This document shows positions 18,073-26,514 of a stretch of DNA of 61,678 nt, one piece after another. Both the position numbers and the translations under genes were made by a program. The number at the start of each line of letters is the position of its first letter. Position 1 is the stretch's first letter. This DNA is from an uncultured Ectothiorhodospiraceae bacterium (GTDB lineage: Bacteria; Pseudomonadota; Gammaproteobacteria; JAABTG01). The notes below the pieces were generated by a model, which was not told where the DNA came from, ran no database searches, and saw only the letters and a list, made by a program, of their open reading frames with translations. The stretch is taken from positions 1-61,678 of the forward strand of contig CALMKJ010000031.1 in NCBI GenBank assembly GCA_937867305.1, written 5' to 3'.

Positions 18073-19308
18073 GTGAGCTTTCCCGTCCTGGTGCTGCTCG
18101 CGGTCTTCGCCGCCATCGCCTTCCGCCGGGTGGGGCGCCTGCGCATCCGGATCTGGCAGGCCATGGGGGCTGGCGCACTCGCGGTGCTCCTGAGCGGGCA
18201 CATCTCCCCGGCGCAAGCGCTGCGGTCCATCGACCCGGACGTCATGCTGTTCCTGTTCGGGATGTTCGTGGTGGGCGAGGCCCTGGTGGCGAGCGGGTAC
18301 CTCTACACCCTCGCGTGTCACACCCTGGGCCGGGCCCGGAGCGCCGACTCCCTGGTGCTCGCGGTGCTGTTCGGCGTCGGCCTGGCGTCCGCCCTGCTGA
18401 TGAACGACACCCTCGCGATCGTGGGGACGCCGCTCATGCTGCGGCTCGCCGGGAGGCACCGGATCGACGGCCGCGTGCTGCTGCTGACCCTGTCTTTCGC
18501 CGTCACCACGGGCAGCGTGATGAGCCCGATCGGCAACCCCCAGAATCTCCTGATCGCCATCGGCGGGGGCATGGCCAGTCCCTTCGTCACCTTCCTGCGC
18601 CACCTCTTCCTCCCCACCGTGCTGAGCCTCCTCGCGGCCTATGCGGTGCTGCGGGTGGCCTACCGGCGGGAATTCCACGGGGGCGTGCTGGAGCACGCCG
18701 AGGCCGGCCCCGGTGACCCGGCGCTCGCCCGGCTGGCGCGCCTGGCGCTGGTGGTCGTGGTCCTGATGGTGGTCGCGAAGGTCGCCCTGGTCTGGACTGG
18801 CGCGCCCTTCGAGATGCGCCTGTCCTGGATCGCCCTCGCGGGGGCCCTGCCCGTGCTCCTCGCGAGCCCGCGGCGCGGGGCGATCCTGCGGCGCCTGGAC
18901 TGGCCGACGTTGCTGTTCTTCGCCGCGATGTTCGTGCTGACGGCCAGCGTCTGGCAGACCGGCTTCTTCCAGGACGCCCTCGCGCGCCTCGGCCTCGACC
19001 TGACCGGCACGGGTGCGACCCTGGGTGTGGGGGTGCTGCTGAGCCAGCTCGTCTCCAACGTCCCGCTGGTCGCCCTGTACCTGCCCCTCCTGCAACACGC
19101 GGGGGTCTCCGAGGCGGGGCTGCTCGCGCTGGCCGCGGGGAGCACGCTGGCGGGCAACCTGCTCATCCTGGGCGCGGCAAGCAACGTCATCATCGTCGAG
19201 GCCGCCGACCGGCGCGGGACCCACGTGAGCTTCGCGGAGTTCGCCCGCGTGGGCATCCCGCTCACCCTGCTGCAGGTCGCCATCTTCGGGGTGTTCCTCG
19301 GTGCATAG
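18073..19308 (+). CDS. SLC13/ArsB-superfamily anion permease
   Basis: 411 residues from a GTG at 18073, almost entirely hydrophobic with about 10-11 membrane segments. Superfamily landmarks are DPDVMLFLFGMFVVGEAL, LLMNDTLAIVGTPLML and, in the second half, QLVSNVPLVALYLPLL and GSTLAGNLLILGAASNVI, the duplicated substrate-binding hairpins of DASS/ArsB carriers. Candidates for substrate are dicarboxylates, sulfate or arsenite; sequence alone cannot decide. The 3' end overlaps the histidine-kinase start by eight bases, which ties transport to the two-component system that follows. Confidence 0.82.
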   Translation: MSFPVLVLLAVFAAIAFRRVGRLRIRIWQAMGAGALAVLLSGHISPAQALRSIDPDVMLFLFGMFVVGEALVASGYLYTLACHTLGRARSADSLVLAVLFGVGLASALLMNDTLAIVGTPLMLRLAGRHRIDGRVLLLTLSFAVTTGSVMSPIGNPQNLLIAIGGGMASPFVTFLRHLFLPTVLSLLAAYAVLRVAYRREFHGGVLEHAEAGPGDPALARLARLALVVVVLMVVAKVALVWTGAPFEMRLSWIALAGALPVLLASPRRGAILRRLDWPTLLFFAAMFVLTASVWQTGFFQDALARLGLDLTGTGATLGVGVLLSQLVSNVPLVALYLPLLQHAGVSEAGLLALAAGSTLAGNLLILGAASNVIIVEAADRRGTHVSFAEFARVGIPLTLLQVAIFGVFLGA

Positions 19309-21145
19309 GCGCGCGACCGACCCCGGTTCCGGCACCGGCGCGCGGGTCCGCCCGCTCCCCGTGCTCTCCGTCGCCGTGCCCCTCGGCCTCGCCCTCTGCC
19401 TCCTGCTCGCCCTGCCGTTCCTGCTGCACTATCACCTCGAGGAGACGCGGGCGCGCCAGCACGCGCTCGACAGCGAGAACCGGGTCCTCGAGCTCGCCCA
19501 GCAGGCCGCGGTGCAGGAGGTGGCCAGCGTGCTGTCCGACCTGCGCTTCCTGCACGAGCAGAACGAGATGCGGGACCTGCTGCGCGGGGACGCCCCGGGG
19601 GCGCGGGAGAGGCTCGCCGCCGAGTACCTCACGTTCGTCAGTCAGAAGCCGCGCTACGAGCAGGCCGCGGTCATCGGGGCGGACGGTGGGGAGGTGGTGC
19701 GGGTCGACGGCAACGACGGCCGGCCGACCGTGGCCGGCGCGCCGGCGCTGCAGTGGAAAGGGGACTGCGCGCACTTCCAGGAGACGATGCGCCTCGGACG
19801 CGGCGAGGTCCACCTGTCGCCCCTCGACCTGATCCTGCAGGGCGGGGCTGTGCAGATGCCCCTGAAACCCGTGCTTCGGGCCTCCGTCGCGCTGTTCGGC
19901 GCGGGCGGGGAGCGCCGGGGCGTGCTCACGCTCAGCTACCATGGGCGGCGCCTGCTCACTCGCCTGCGCGCGTACGCGCAGGGGGGGGCGAGCCAGCTGT
20001 GGCTGCTGAACGAGCAGGGCTACTGGCTCGCCGGCCCCGACCCCGCGCTCGAGTGGGGGTTCGCGTTCCCGGAGCGTTCAGACCGCACGCTGGCGGCCCG
20101 GGAGCCCGAGGCCTGGGAGCGCATCCGCGCGGAGGTGGCCGGCACCGTCGACACCGCGGACGGTCTCCTCACCTTCCGCAGGGTCTACCCACTCGCCGGG
20201 GACGCGTCCGCCTCGGACGCGCCGGCGATGGCCTCGCCCCACCGCTACTCCTGGACCCTCGCAACCCTGCTACCCCACGCCGCGCTCTCCAAGCGCATGG
20301 CCGGGCTCGCGGGCACGTTGCTGGCGGTCTACGGAGTCACGGCCCCCCTGCTGTTCGGCGGGACACTCTGGCTCACCTATCGTTCCGCGCGGGGGCGGGC
20401 CCGGCTGCGGGAGGCCCAGCGCCGGGAGCGGGAGCGGATGCTGGAGCTCGCCCACGCCAACCGGCTCGCGAGCGTCGGGGAGATGGCGACCCAGATGGCC
20501 CACCAGGTCAACCAGCCCCTGACCGCCATCGTCACGTACTGCGCGGCGGCGCAGCGCAGCCTGCAGTCCGGGGCCGGGGACCTCTCGCGTGTGCGCGAGT
20601 GGGTTGACGCCATCGGGGAGGAGGCCCAGCGCGTCAGCGCCATCGTGCGCGGGCTGAGGGAATTCGTGCGCCGGGGAAAGATGGCCCCCGTCCCGCTGGA
20701 CCTCGGGGAGGTCGTCGCGGGCGTGGTGGGGGCGCTGCGCCCCGACGCGGACCGCCGACGTGTGAAGCTCGGCGTCGAGACCCCCGCCGGCCTGCCGGCG
20801 GTGCTCGCCGACCGGGTCCTGGTCGCCCAGGCGCTCCTGAACCTCGTGCGCAACGCCATCGAGGCCGTCTCGGTCGAGCCCTCCGAGCGGCGCCGGGTCG
20901 TCGTCTCCCTCGCGCTCGAGGGCGACCGGGTCGTGGTGTCCGTCGCCGACACGGGGCCGGGCGTCGACCCCGGGCTCGCGGGGAGGCTCTTCGAGTCCTT
21001 CGTGACCACGAAGCCCGAGGGCCTCGGCATGGGGTTGTCCATCACGCGGTCGATCGTGGAGGCCCACGGGGGGCAGTTGCGCTACGACCCGGCCCCCTCG
21101 GGCGGGGCGGTGTTCTCTTTCAGCCTGCGGAGGTCAGCGCCATGA
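19301..21145 (+). CDS. DctB-like sensor histidine kinase
   Basis: 614 residues. Two membrane segments (about 20-45 and 330-355) flank a large periplasmic region that resembles a double-Cache ligand sensor (QAAVIGADGGEVVRVDGNDG). The phosphoacceptor region is SVGEMATQMAHQVNQPLTAI with the H-box His, followed by the N-box NLVRNAIEAV, G1 DTGPGVD, F-box SFVTTKPEGLG and G2 GMGLSITRSIV. This HK4 layout (HQxNQPL) is that of DctB/FixL kinases. It overlaps the permease gene upstream and the response regulator downstream (ATGA), so the three are one translational unit. It may sense the substrate carried by the permease. Confidence 0.9.
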   Translation: MHRRATDPGSGTGARVRPLPVLSVAVPLGLALCLLLALPFLLHYHLEETRARQHALDSENRVLELAQQAAVQEVASVLSDLRFLHEQNEMRDLLRGDAPGARERLAAEYLTFVSQKPRYEQAAVIGADGGEVVRVDGNDGRPTVAGAPALQWKGDCAHFQETMRLGRGEVHLSPLDLILQGGAVQMPLKPVLRASVALFGAGGERRGVLTLSYHGRRLLTRLRAYAQGGASQLWLLNEQGYWLAGPDPALEWGFAFPERSDRTLAAREPEAWERIRAEVAGTVDTADGLLTFRRVYPLAGDASASDAPAMASPHRYSWTLATLLPHAALSKRMAGLAGTLLAVYGVTAPLLFGGTLWLTYRSARGRARLREAQRRERERMLELAHANRLASVGEMATQMAHQVNQPLTAIVTYCAAAQRSLQSGAGDLSRVREWVDAIGEEAQRVSAIVRGLREFVRRGKMAPVPLDLGEVVAGVVGALRPDADRRRVKLGVETPAGLPAVLADRVLVAQALLNLVRNAIEAVSVEPSERRRVVVSLALEGDRVVVSVADTGPGVDPGLAGRLFESFVTTKPEGLGMGLSITRSIVEAHGGQLRYDPAPSGGAVFSFSLRRSAP

Positions 21146-21771
21146 GCGCGGGGGACGAGGTGCGGGTGTTCATCGTCGACGACGACGCGTCGGTGCGCCG
21201 CTCGCTGCGGGCGCTGCTCGGGGAGGTGGGAGTCCCGGCCGCCGACTTTCCCTCCGCCGAGGCACTCCTCGAGGTCGTCCACGAGGACACGCGCGGCTGC
21301 GTGCTGCTCGACGTGCGCATGCCCGGGATGAGCGGCCTGCAGCTGCAGGAGGTCCTGCGCGAGCGGGGCCTGAAGCTGCTGGTGATCGTCCTCACCGGGC
21401 ACGCCGACGTCCCCATGGCGGTGCGCGCGATGAAGGCGGGGGCGGTCGACTTCATCGAGAAGCCGTTCAACCCTCAGCTCTTGATCGAGCGGATCCAGGC
21501 CTGCCTCGACGCCGAGGCCCAGGCCCATGCCCGGGGGCAACGGCGCCGGGACGCGGAGGCGCTCCTGCGCTCGCTCTCCACGCGGGAGCGGGAGGTGCTC
21601 GAGCTGTTGGTCACCGGCAAGCCGAGCAAGGTGATTGCCTCCACGCTGGGGATCAGCGAGAAGACGGTGGACGTGCACCGTTCCCACCTCATGCGCAAGA
21701 CCGGCACGCGCTCGGTGGCCGAGCTCGTGCAGTTGTGGGTCGTGGCGTGGGGTAAGGAGCCGGGGTCCTAG
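21142..21771 (+). CDS. FixJ/TodT-type response regulator
   Basis: 209 residues. The receiver domain has the acidic pair in FIVDDDASVRRSL, the phosphorylated Asp in LLDVRMPGMSG, the Thr in VLTGHADVPMAV and Lys in FIEKPF. A LuxR/GerE helix-turn-helix follows (STREREVLELLVTGKPSKVI and ISEKTVDVHRSHLMRKTG). It is the cognate regulator of the sensor kinase with which it overlaps by four bases, and probably controls the upstream permease or other transport genes. A pair of strong hairpins follows. Confidence 0.93.
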   Translation: MSAGDEVRVFIVDDDASVRRSLRALLGEVGVPAADFPSAEALLEVVHEDTRGCVLLDVRMPGMSGLQLQEVLRERGLKLLVIVLTGHADVPMAVRAMKAGAVDFIEKPFNPQLLIERIQACLDAEAQAHARGQRRRDAEALLRSLSTREREVLELLVTGKPSKVIASTLGISEKTVDVHRSHLMRKTGTRSVAELVQLWVVAWGKEPGS

Positions 21772-21794
21772 GGGTGTCCCAGGAGCCCTGGAAC

Positions 21795-21862
21795 GCGCCA
21801 CCGGGCGAGCGCCCGGTGGCGCCGCCTGGGCCTGACCCCCGGCCGCGCGGTTCCGCGGCCGG
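21795..21862. terminator. two strong hairpins between convergent genes
   Basis: Perfect 11-bp stem GCGCCACCGGG / CCCGGTGGCGC (21795-21822, 6-base loop), then perfect 9-bp stem CCGGCCGCG / CGCGGCCGG (21839-21862, 6-base loop). They separate the response-regulator gene from the converging PilZ-like gene. Neither has a T run. Confidence 0.55.
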
Positions 21863-21876
21863 AGAGGGAACGGCGC

Positions 21877-22161
21877 TCAGATCTCGATGGACATCCCGAG
21901 ACCGTCGCTGTGCGTCACGGTCCCCTGGAACATCCGCGGCCGCGCTCCCTCGTACACGCCCATCAGGTCCTCGATGAGGAGCTCGGTGCCCACCGGAAAC
22001 GCGATCGGACCCTGGCGCAGGTCGATCACCTGCTCGCCGGCCTCGCGAATCCCGTACAGGCCGATGGGGTGACCCTGATAGCGCAGGTGCACGAGCGGAA
22101 GCCTCGCCCTCGCGCCGTGCGGTCCCCGCTCGTGCGTCGTCGTCGAGCGTGTGTCCATCAT
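21877..22161 (-). CDS. small PilZ-like protein
   Basis: 94 residues from the first of two adjacent ATGs (22159-22161), preceded by AAAGGAGG at nine bases; this strong site decides the start over a longer TTG frame. The segment VHLRYQGHPIGLYGIREAG, then FPVGTELLIEDL and MFQGTVTHSDGLGMSIEI, has the beta-barrel rhythm of PilZ domains. However, I do not see a clear RxxxR arginine pair or the D/N-x-S-x-x-G loop, so cyclic-di-GMP binding is doubtful. It may be a xPilZ-type adaptor. The neighbourhood, with an EAL gene 4 kb away, makes a cyclic-di-GMP link plausible only. Confidence 0.5.
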   Translation of the reverse strand: MMDTRSTTTHERGPHGARARLPLVHLRYQGHPIGLYGIREAGEQVIDLRQGPIAFPVGTELLIEDLMGVYEGARPRMFQGTVTHSDGLGMSIEI

Positions 22162-22374
22162 CGCCTGCGTCCTCCTTTTCAAGCCCCCCGTACTCCTTAT
22201 ACGGGACCCGGTGCTCTCCCGGAATCGGCGGTTTATCTATGGCAACTAAGGGATCCTTTAGATCCGAGCACCCCCGCATCCGGCGTGCACAGGTGGCCGG
22301 GCTAGGCTATAGAGAATAGTCGGGGCGGCGACGGGCGCGCTGCCACTTCCCACTTGACGGCAAGGAGCATCGAG

Positions 22375-23130
22375 ATGCGCATGCAGGCGAAACACCTTGG
22401 ACTCTTTGTCCTGACCTTCGCGGCGATACCCGTGTGGGCGCAGGGCGGACAGCCCTACCCGCAACCCGACCCGGCGGCCGGTTACGGCCAGGCCGCACCC
22501 TACGGTGCGCCGCCGGCCTATGGTCAGCCCCCGGCTTATGGTCAGCCTCCGGCTTATGGTCAGCCTCCGGCCTACGGTCAGCCCGGCGGGTATGCACCGC
22601 CCCAGGGTTACCCGCCGCCCGGTGCCGGTTACGGGCAGGCGCCTGCCTACGGTGGGAGCGGGCCCGCACCGCTCGCGCCGCGGCGCTACGTGCCGCTGCG
22701 TGAGCTGGACCCCTTCGTGAAGGATGCACCGCCTGCCGCGGGTGGTCCCGGTCAGCCCGCTGCGCCCGGCGCGCCCGGAGCCGCGGCCGGTCCGGGGGCG
22801 GCCCCGGGGGCGGCCCCCTCCGGGGCGCCTCCTGAGAAGAAGACGGGCCCCATGGACAAGATGATGGCCCCGATGGAGAAGATGACGCAGCCCATGCAGC
22901 GGATGACGCAGCCGATGGAAAAGATGATGGGGCCCATGGGGAGCATGTTCGGGGGCAAGGAAGAGCCGGCCGCCCCCGGAGGCTACGGGCCCGCGCCCTA
23001 CGGCGCCCCGGGCTACGGCGCCCCGGGCTACGGCGCCCCGGGTTACGGCGGTGGACCCGGCGTCGGTGGCGCGCCTTACGGTCAGCCCGCCGCCCCGGGC
23101 TACGGTCCGGGGGGGTACGGCGGACGTTGA
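22375..23130 (+). CDS. repeat-rich exported protein (PAYGQP, Met-rich, GYGAP segments)
   Basis: 251 residues from the ATG at 22375, which follows AAGGAG at eight bases. A signal peptide ([19 protein letters not shown]) is followed by a PAYGQP tandem array (residues about 47-70), a linker with [13 protein letters not shown], and a Pro/Ala/Gly stretch. A methionine-rich segment follows (about 159-185) in which MEKMTQP-like heptads recur: [28 protein letters not shown]. The C-terminus is a Gly-Tyr-Gly-Ala-Pro array. I recognise no family. Exported Met-rich proteins can bind copper or iron, and Gly/Tyr/Pro arrays occur in envelope proteins; both are inference. The downstream transglycosylase-like gene follows closely. 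Confidence 0.75.
   Translation: MRMQAKHLGLFVLTFAAIPVWAQGGQPYPQPDPAAGYGQAAPYGAPPAYGQPPAYGQPPAYGQPPAYGQPGGYAPPQGYPPPGAGYGQAPAYGGSGPAPLAPRRYVPLRELDPFVKDAPPAAGGPGQPAAPGAPGAAAGPGAAPGAAPSGAPPEKKTGPMDKMMAPMEKMTQPMQRMTQPMEKMMGPMGSMFGGKEEPAAPGGYGPAPYGAPGYGAPGYGAPGYGGGPGVGGAPYGQPAAPGYGPGGYGGR
22513..22584 (+). repeat. four 18-bp in-frame tandem repeats
   Basis: Four consecutive near-identical 18-bp units (consensus CCGGCTTATGGTCAGCCT) encode PAYGQP. The middle two are identical. Because the unit is a multiple of three, copy number can change without frameshift. A second in-frame array of 15-bp units (GGCTACGGCGCCCCG) lies at about 22996-23040. Confidence 0.9.
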
Positions 23131-23204
23131 TCCCCGACGGGGACCGGGCACGGTCGCCGGGGTCGGGTGAGGCATCCGGCCCCGGCGCGTGCACGCCGGG
23201 AGCG

Positions 23205-23828
23205 ATGGCGCGGCCGGGGCGATGGACCCCCGGCCTCGTCCTCGCTGCGATGGCGCTGGTATTGCAGGCGTGCGCTTCCGCGCCGCCCAGGGCGGTCGAC
23301 AACGCCTGTGCGATCTTCCGGGAGAAGCCGGACTGGTGGGAGGCGACCCGCGAGGCGGAGCAGAAGTGGGGCGCGCCAGTGCCCCTGCAGCTCGCCATCG
23401 TCCGCCAGGAGTCGGGCTTTCGCGAGGACGCCAAGCCGCCCCGCGACACGCTGCTCGGCATTCCCATGTGGTGGCGGGTGTCGAACGCCTTCGGCTACGG
23501 GCAGGTGAAGGACGAGACCTGGGATTGGTACCGGGACCGCACCGGCAACCGGTGGGCCGACCGGGACGACTTCGAGGACGTCGCCGACTTCATCGGCTGG
23601 TATGCCGACGTGAGCCACCGCACCCTGGGGATCGGGAAGTCCGACGCCTTCAACCAGTACCTGGCATACCACGAGGGGCACGGAGGCTGGAAGCGCAACA
23701 CCTATCGGGAGAAGGGCTGGCTCGTGGGGGTGGCGCGCAAGGTGGAGCGTTACGCGCGCACCTACGACGAGCAGCTGCGCACCTGCCGCAAGGAACTCGA
23801 GGAAGATCGGAACTGGTGGCCCCTGTAG
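23205..23828 (+). CDS. transglycosylase-like lipoprotein
   Basis: 207 residues from the ATG at 23205. The signal sequence ends in a lipobox (LVLQAC). The core PVPLQLAIVRQESGF has the Glu-Ser of lytic transglycosylase SLT domains, followed by an aromatic-rich NAFGYGQVKDETWDWY that matches the G-x-x-Q-x motif, and YLAYHEGHGGW. Such enzymes cleave peptidoglycan non-hydrolytically between MurNAc and GlcNAc at the envelope. The whole-domain similarity is modest, so activity is inferred from the ES and GYGQV motifs. Confidence 0.75.
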   Translation: MARPGRWTPGLVLAAMALVLQACASAPPRAVDNACAIFREKPDWWEATREAEQKWGAPVPLQLAIVRQESGFREDAKPPRDTLLGIPMWWRVSNAFGYGQVKDETWDWYRDRTGNRWADRDDFEDVADFIGWYADVSHRTLGIGKSDAFNQYLAYHEGHGGWKRNTYREKGWLVGVARKVERYARTYDEQLRTCRKELEEDRNWWPL

Positions 23829-23961
23829 GGTCCCCCCCAGGACCCCCTGCAGGGCCCCTGCAAGGGACCGGAGCCTCCCCGCGCCTCACCGCGGCCCGGG
23901 CAAACGCCGGCCGCCGGGTATTGCCGGCGGCCGGGTGTGGCTCACCCGAGGCGATGGGGGC

Positions 23962-24480
23962 TCACCAGGCGATGTAGGCGTAGCCCTTTTCCTGCAGCTC
24001 CATCAGGTCGGCCGCCCCGACCGAAACCACCTTCACGAACGGCAGCATGTCCTCCGCCTTCCAGTTGAGGCCCTCCATGGTCCGGGCACAGGCGTGGAAT
24101 TCCACGCCGTAGTCCGCGAGGCTCGTGACCCGCTGCCGGATCAACTCCTCCACGGGGCGCCCCGGTTTCTTCGCCACGATGTGGATCCCTTCGCCGAAAC
24201 AGGTCACCACGACGTGGATGTCGTCGGTGTACTCCCGCAGCATGGCCGAGGCCGAGCCGAGCACGTGCTCGTGGTAGGTGTTGTCCGCCTGATTGAACTG
24301 GTAGAGGACCTTGTGCGTGGGCTCGTCGCCCGGGAATTTCATGTCTTCGGCGGCCTCTGCGCGACGTCCGACGGTGCTCGCCACGAGGGCGCCGCTGGTG
24401 CCGAGGAGCGCCGCCAGCCACCGCCTGCGCGTACCACTTACCGTGCCGCTACCCTTCATCCACTCGCTCCACCTGGACAC
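23962..24480 (-). CDS. exported DsrE-family protein
   Basis: 172 residues, with a Tat- or Sec-type leader containing TRRRWLAALLGTSGALVAS. The mature part shows the DsrE fold: KVLYQFNQAD, HVLGSASAMLREY, IHVVVTCFGEGI, and the conserved cysteine in GVEFHACARTM, the position used for sulfur transfer in TusD/DsrE proteins. The GTG at 24478-24480 is preceded by AGGAGGG and is preferred; a downstream ATG (24459) is possible. Exported DsrE-like proteins accompany sulfide- and thiosulfate-oxidising genes. Here it follows fccB and the duplicated protein on the same strand. Confidence 0.85.
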   Translation of the reverse strand: MSRWSEWMKGSGTVSGTRRRWLAALLGTSGALVASTVGRRAEAAEDMKFPGDEPTHKVLYQFNQADNTYHEHVLGSASAMLREYTDDIHVVVTCFGEGIHIVAKKPGRPVEELIRQRVTSLADYGVEFHACARTMEGLNWKAEDMLPFVKVVSVGAADLMELQEKGYAYIAW

Positions 24481-24584
24481 CGCTCCACCCTCCTGTCTCT
24501 GATCATATTCCGGTTAATCGTAGCAGCTGGTCTCCCGGAACTGCAGCGCCGCACGCGGGACCGGCGCCCGGGCGCTGTTCCCGC

Positions 24585-25061
24585 TCAACGCAGACGGCCC
24601 CGGAAGGAAGCTTCGGGTAGCCGGCGGCCCACCTGCTTGCGCACACAGGCCTGCACGGCGCCCGGCAGGCTCTGGGTGAGCACCTGGACGGACACGCACG
24701 CCATGAACCGGAGCATCCAGCCGGCGCTGGCGTTCGTCAGGTCCACCTGCTGTCGGCGCAACTCCTCCAGGATCTCGGATTTCCGATACTTCTTGCGCCC
24801 CAGCTGGCGGGGTGTGGCCCGGGTGGCCGTGCGCCCCAGGCAGGTGGCGACCGCCACGGGCAAGGGCTCGGTCGCACTCCGCCTCGCCACGCAGAGGGAC
24901 AGGCGCAGCATGGCCCCGGCGGACCGGTCGACCACGCGGATGCCCTGGCGGCGCGCCTCCCGCAGGATGCGCACGTGCAGGCTCTCTCGGGGTGGCCGCA
25001 GGCGGCTCACCAGCCGATCGAGGGGCGACTGGCTCTTGCGGAACCGCGGGAGCGGCCCCAT
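24585..25061 (-). CDS. uncharacterised protein made of two homologous halves
   Basis: 158 residues. Its ATG overlaps the fccB stop (TGATG), so it should be co-translated with the sulfide dehydrogenase flavoprotein. Residues 32-84 and 97-149 align without gaps; I count 22 identities in 53 positions. Shared features are IL-x-E-x-RRQ, SAG-x-MLR, CV, LP-x-AV and a second Cys. Each half therefore has two conserved cysteines (57/74 and 122/139). There is no signal peptide and the protein is basic (many Arg). I recognise no family. It is probably cytoplasmic, and the paired cysteines suggest metal or persulfide binding, which is inference. Confidence 0.7.
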   Translation of the reverse strand: MGPLPRFRKSQSPLDRLVSRLRPPRESLHVRILREARRQGIRVVDRSAGAMLRLSLCVARRSATEPLPVAVATCLGRTATRATPRQLGRKKYRKSEILEELRRQQVDLTNASAGWMLRFMACVSVQVLTQSLPGAVQACVRKQVGRRLPEASFRGRLR

Positions 25062-26344
25062 CAGCCGTAGGTGTCCCGGGTGATGTTCTCGTACCAGCTC
25101 TTGCCGTACTCGGCCTCGCGCCGGCGCTGCTCGATGGGTGCGTTCTCCGGCGAGTAGCCCCCGGCGCCCGGCACCTCGATGATCCGGCCCTCCGGCCCGA
25201 TGGTGTAGATGCTTGCGGCCGAGATGCCGTAGTCGGGCGCGAGCAGGCTCCAGCAGGTGTTGGTATAGGCGGGCCGCGGCGGCCGGGTGCCGAGGATGGT
25301 CGAGGCGATGTGCGCGGCCGCCACCTTGGCCTGGGTGTTGGACGAGTAGGCCGCCTTCGCCATCGCCCCGGCGCTGGTGGCGTCGCCGACCACGTACACC
25401 CCTCTGGCGCGGGTGGACTCGAAGCTCTCCGGCACGATGGGGCACCAGCCCCGCTCGTCGGTGAGCCCGGACTTCTCCGCGAGCAGGCCCGCCTTCTGGG
25501 GCGGGACGACGTTCAGCACGTCGGGCCTGTACTCGTCGAACTCGGCGCGCACGACGCGGGTCTTCGGGTCGATCGACTCGACCTTGCCGCCCTCGGCCCC
25601 GGGGCGCCACTCGACCATGTCGCCGTAGTTGTGCTTCCAGCCCTCCAGGAACAGGGGCCTCTTGGAGAAGGAGTCCTTCGGGTCGAGGATCAGTACCTTG
25701 GACTTGCCCTTGCCGTGGTGGGTCAGGTAGTGGGCGATCTGGGCGGCCCGCTCGTAGGGTCCCGGCGGGCAACGGTAGGGGGTGGGCGGCGCGACGATGA
25801 CGAGCAGGCCCCCGTCGCGCATGGCCTCGATCTGGCGCCGCAGCAGGAGCGTCTGGGGGCCGGCCTTCCAGGCGTGGGGTATCGTCTCGCTCGCTGCCTC
25901 GTCGTAGCCCGGGATCGCGTTCCAGCGAAAGGCGATCCCCGGGGCGACGACCAGGAAGTCCGCGGTGAGGGTCTTTCCCCCGCGCGTCTTCACCGTCTTC
26001 GCCGCCGGGTCGAGGTCCAGCACCTCGTCGATCACGACGTGGACACCGCGCCGGGCGAGGCCCGCGTAGCCGAAGGTGAGCGACGCGATGTCCCGCTCGC
26101 CGCTCAGCACCTCGTTGCTGAACGGGCAGCTCACGTAGGCCTCGTCCTTTTCGATCAGGGTGACCTCGGCGTCCGGGGCGTACTCCCGGGTGTACCGGGC
26201 CGCGGTGGCGCCGGCAAAGCCCCCGCCCACCACCACCACCCGTGCCGCTGCCGCACCCCGGGACCGTCTGGGGAGACCGAGCGCGGCGAGAGCCGCCGCC
26301 GCACCCGCCCGCTGGATGAACTCCCGACGCTCGATCATGCTCAC
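25061..26344 (-). CDS. fccB: flavocytochrome c sulfide dehydrogenase flavoprotein
   Basis: 427 residues from the GTG at 26342-26344 (GAGGAG eight bases upstream). A Tat-like leader (ERREFIQRAGAAAALAALG) precedes the FAD-binding motif VVVVGGGFAGATAARY. SCPFSNEVLSG, RCPPGPYERAAQIAHYL and NTCWSLLAPDYG hold the cysteines that form the redox disulfide next to FAD in FccB/SoxF. YVVGDATSAGAMAKAAY is the second FAD segment. It oxidises sulfide to sulfur in the periplasm and hands electrons to a cytochrome c subunit. No fccA (CxxCH protein) is adjacent, so the partner is encoded elsewhere or replaced. It heads a unit with the duplicated protein and dsrE-like gene. Confidence 0.92.
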   Translation of the reverse strand: MSMIERREFIQRAGAAAALAALGLPRRSRGAAAARVVVVGGGFAGATAARYTREYAPDAEVTLIEKDEAYVSCPFSNEVLSGERDIASLTFGYAGLARRGVHVVIDEVLDLDPAAKTVKTRGGKTLTADFLVVAPGIAFRWNAIPGYDEAASETIPHAWKAGPQTLLLRRQIEAMRDGGLLVIVAPPTPYRCPPGPYERAAQIAHYLTHHGKGKSKVLILDPKDSFSKRPLFLEGWKHNYGDMVEWRPGAEGGKVESIDPKTRVVRAEFDEYRPDVLNVVPPQKAGLLAEKSGLTDERGWCPIVPESFESTRARGVYVVGDATSAGAMAKAAYSSNTQAKVAAAHIASTILGTRPPRPAYTNTCWSLLAPDYGISAASIYTIGPEGRIIEVPGAGGYSPENAPIEQRRREAEYGKSWYENITRDTYG

Positions 26345-26514
26345 GGCCTGCTCTCCTCTTGTCGTCACGACCCTGACGTGGCTGCGCCCCTCGCGCTGCG
26401 CCGCCCGCGAGCGGGGGTTGCGTGGGGCGCGCTGCCCGCAGATCATCTTGAGTTTAGCCGTCAGTGTAGCCGCAGGCGGGGGACGCGTCCCGTCGCGACC
26501 CGAGGGACATCTGG

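Noticed and set aside
23835-23960. Possible CRISPR or repeat array in the GGGACC/CCTGCAGGG-rich sequence after the transglycosylase gene.
   Set aside because: The repeats are irregular, 8-10 bases long and unspaced; they look like chance or hairpin-forming GC sequence.
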